Source of the DNA: Chloroflexota bacterium
GTDB lineage: Bacteria; Chloroflexota; Dehalococcoidia; UBA2979
Direction: 5' to 3'
Assembly (NCBI GenBank): GCA_027592975.1
Contig: JAQCJS010000060.1
Span: forward strand, 1 to 6,534
Length of the DNA: 6,534 nucleotides
In this document: positions 6,095 through 6,534 of the stretch, piece by piece
How the letters are laid out: each line of letters opens with the position of its first letter
How positions within the stretch are numbered: position 1 is the first letter of the stretch
Made by a program: the position numbers and the translations under genes
The notes under the pieces: generated by a model
What the model saw: only the letters and a program-made list of their open reading frames with translations
Told to the model about the DNA's origin: nothing
Database searches by the model: none

Positions 6095-6534
6095 GTGCGG
6101 ATCGTGGTGTTGCCCGGCGACGGGATCGGCCCCGAGATCATGAAGGCGACGATCGCCGTGCTGGACGCGGTCGACGCGAAGCACGGCCTCGGCCTGAGCT
6201 ACGAGCGCCACGACATCGGCTTCGCCACGCTCAACACGATCGGCACGACGCTCACGGACGAGGTCGTCGAGGCGGCGCGCGCCGCGGACGGCGTGGTCCT
6301 CGGACCCGTCTCGCACCAGGACTACCCGCCGCGCGCGCAGGGCGGACGCAACCCCTCCGGCGACCTGCGCATCGCGCTCGACCTCTGGGCGAACATCCGC
6401 CCCGCGCGCTCGCGCGAGGGCATCCCGCACTACGGCCGCACCCCCATGGATCTGGTAATCGTGCGCGAGAACACGGAAGGCTTCTACGCCGACCGCAACA
6501 TGTTCCAGGGCATCGGCGAGTTCATGCCCACCCC
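6095..6534 (+). CDS. Isocitrate/isopropylmalate dehydrogenase-family enzyme, 3' end outside the window
   Basis: Only the first 146 residues are present; family members usually have about 330-380. These enzymes oxidise a 2-hydroxyacid with a 3-carboxyl group using NAD(P) and Mg, then decarboxylate it. The opening VVLPGDGIGPEI (residues 4-15) is the family signature. ALDLWANIRP (94-103) and DLVIVRENTEGFYADRN (119-135) carry the expected substrate-binding Arg92, Arg102, Arg124 and the catalytic-type Tyr131. The loop before Arg92 reads RNPSGDLR (85-92). Aligned by eye on E. coli isocitrate dehydrogenase, where Ser113 and Asn115 bind substrate, this protein has Asn86 and Ser88. It is also unlike the RPExGLLxLR loop of isopropylmalate dehydrogenase, so neither name is safe. 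Homoisocitrate-, tartrate- or isocitrate-type activity is possible. The cofactor-specificity residues lie in the missing part. The GTG at 6095 is chosen from Shine-Dalgarno spacing. The gene runs off the window edge with no internal stop. Confidence 0.88.
   Translation, partial: MRIVVLPGDGIGPEIMKATIAVLDAVDAKHGLGLSYERHDIGFATLNTIGTTLTDEVVEAARAADGVVLGPVSHQDYPPRAQGGRNPSGDLRIALDLWANIRPARSREGIPHYGRTPMDLVIVRENTEGFYADRNMFQGIGEFMPT

Noticed and set aside
4543..6141. Long open frame on the minus strand (532 codons) opposite the CoA-transferase
   Set aside because: It is antisense to a clearly recognised enzyme, its product is arginine- and alanine-rich low-complexity sequence with no family motif, and long antisense frames are expected at this GC content.
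1..6534. Search by eye for CRISPR arrays, tRNA genes, insertion-sequence ends and defence or toxin-antitoxin genes
   Set aside because: No regularly spaced repeats, tRNA-like folds, transposase motifs or small paired genes were seen; the coding space is filled by the five genes described.

Overview
The window is a high-GC (roughly 70% by eye), densely coded bacterial stretch. It holds four complete genes and the first part of a fifth. All five are preceded by GGAG-type Shine-Dalgarno sequences, and two of them start with GTG. I think the most likely source is a high-GC member of Chloroflexota (Dehalococcoidia-like). That rests on the gene mix (SQWD-type cyclase, class III CoA-transferase, ICDH/IPMDH-family dehydrogenase, secreted protease with kelch repeats) and is not proven by any marker in the window; a high-GC actinobacterium cannot be excluded.

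Layout: on the minus strand, an aldo/keto reductase (1101-1928) is followed after 73 bp by a cyclase-family hydrolase (71-1027), and a strong GC-rich hairpin (20-50) closes this pair. Divergent from it, across a 156-bp intergenic region that carries two interleaved perfect inverted repeats, lies a large exported protein (2085-4763, 892 residues). It has a signal peptide, an intact trypsin-like catalytic triad, two beta-rich segments, seven kelch repeats and an unassigned C-terminal segment. On the same strand follow a class III (CaiB/BaiF-type) CoA-transferase (4843-6021) and the N-terminal third to half of a decarboxylating 2-hydroxyacid dehydrogenase of the isocitrate/isopropylmalate family (6095 to the window edge). 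The last two genes each have their own TATAnT-type -10 candidate, at nearly the same distance from the start codon.

The four enzymes look like soluble catabolic or housekeeping enzymes of organic-acid metabolism. The CoA-transferase and the dehydrogenase could act on related di- or tricarboxylic acids, but the sequence alone does not fix any substrate. The protease-kelch protein is the odd one out, because it is exported and its domain order is not that of a DegP/HtrA protease. I see no mobile element, CRISPR array, tRNA or rRNA, and no defence-type system. Apart from the intergenic regions listed, no stretch over 300 bp lacks a gene.
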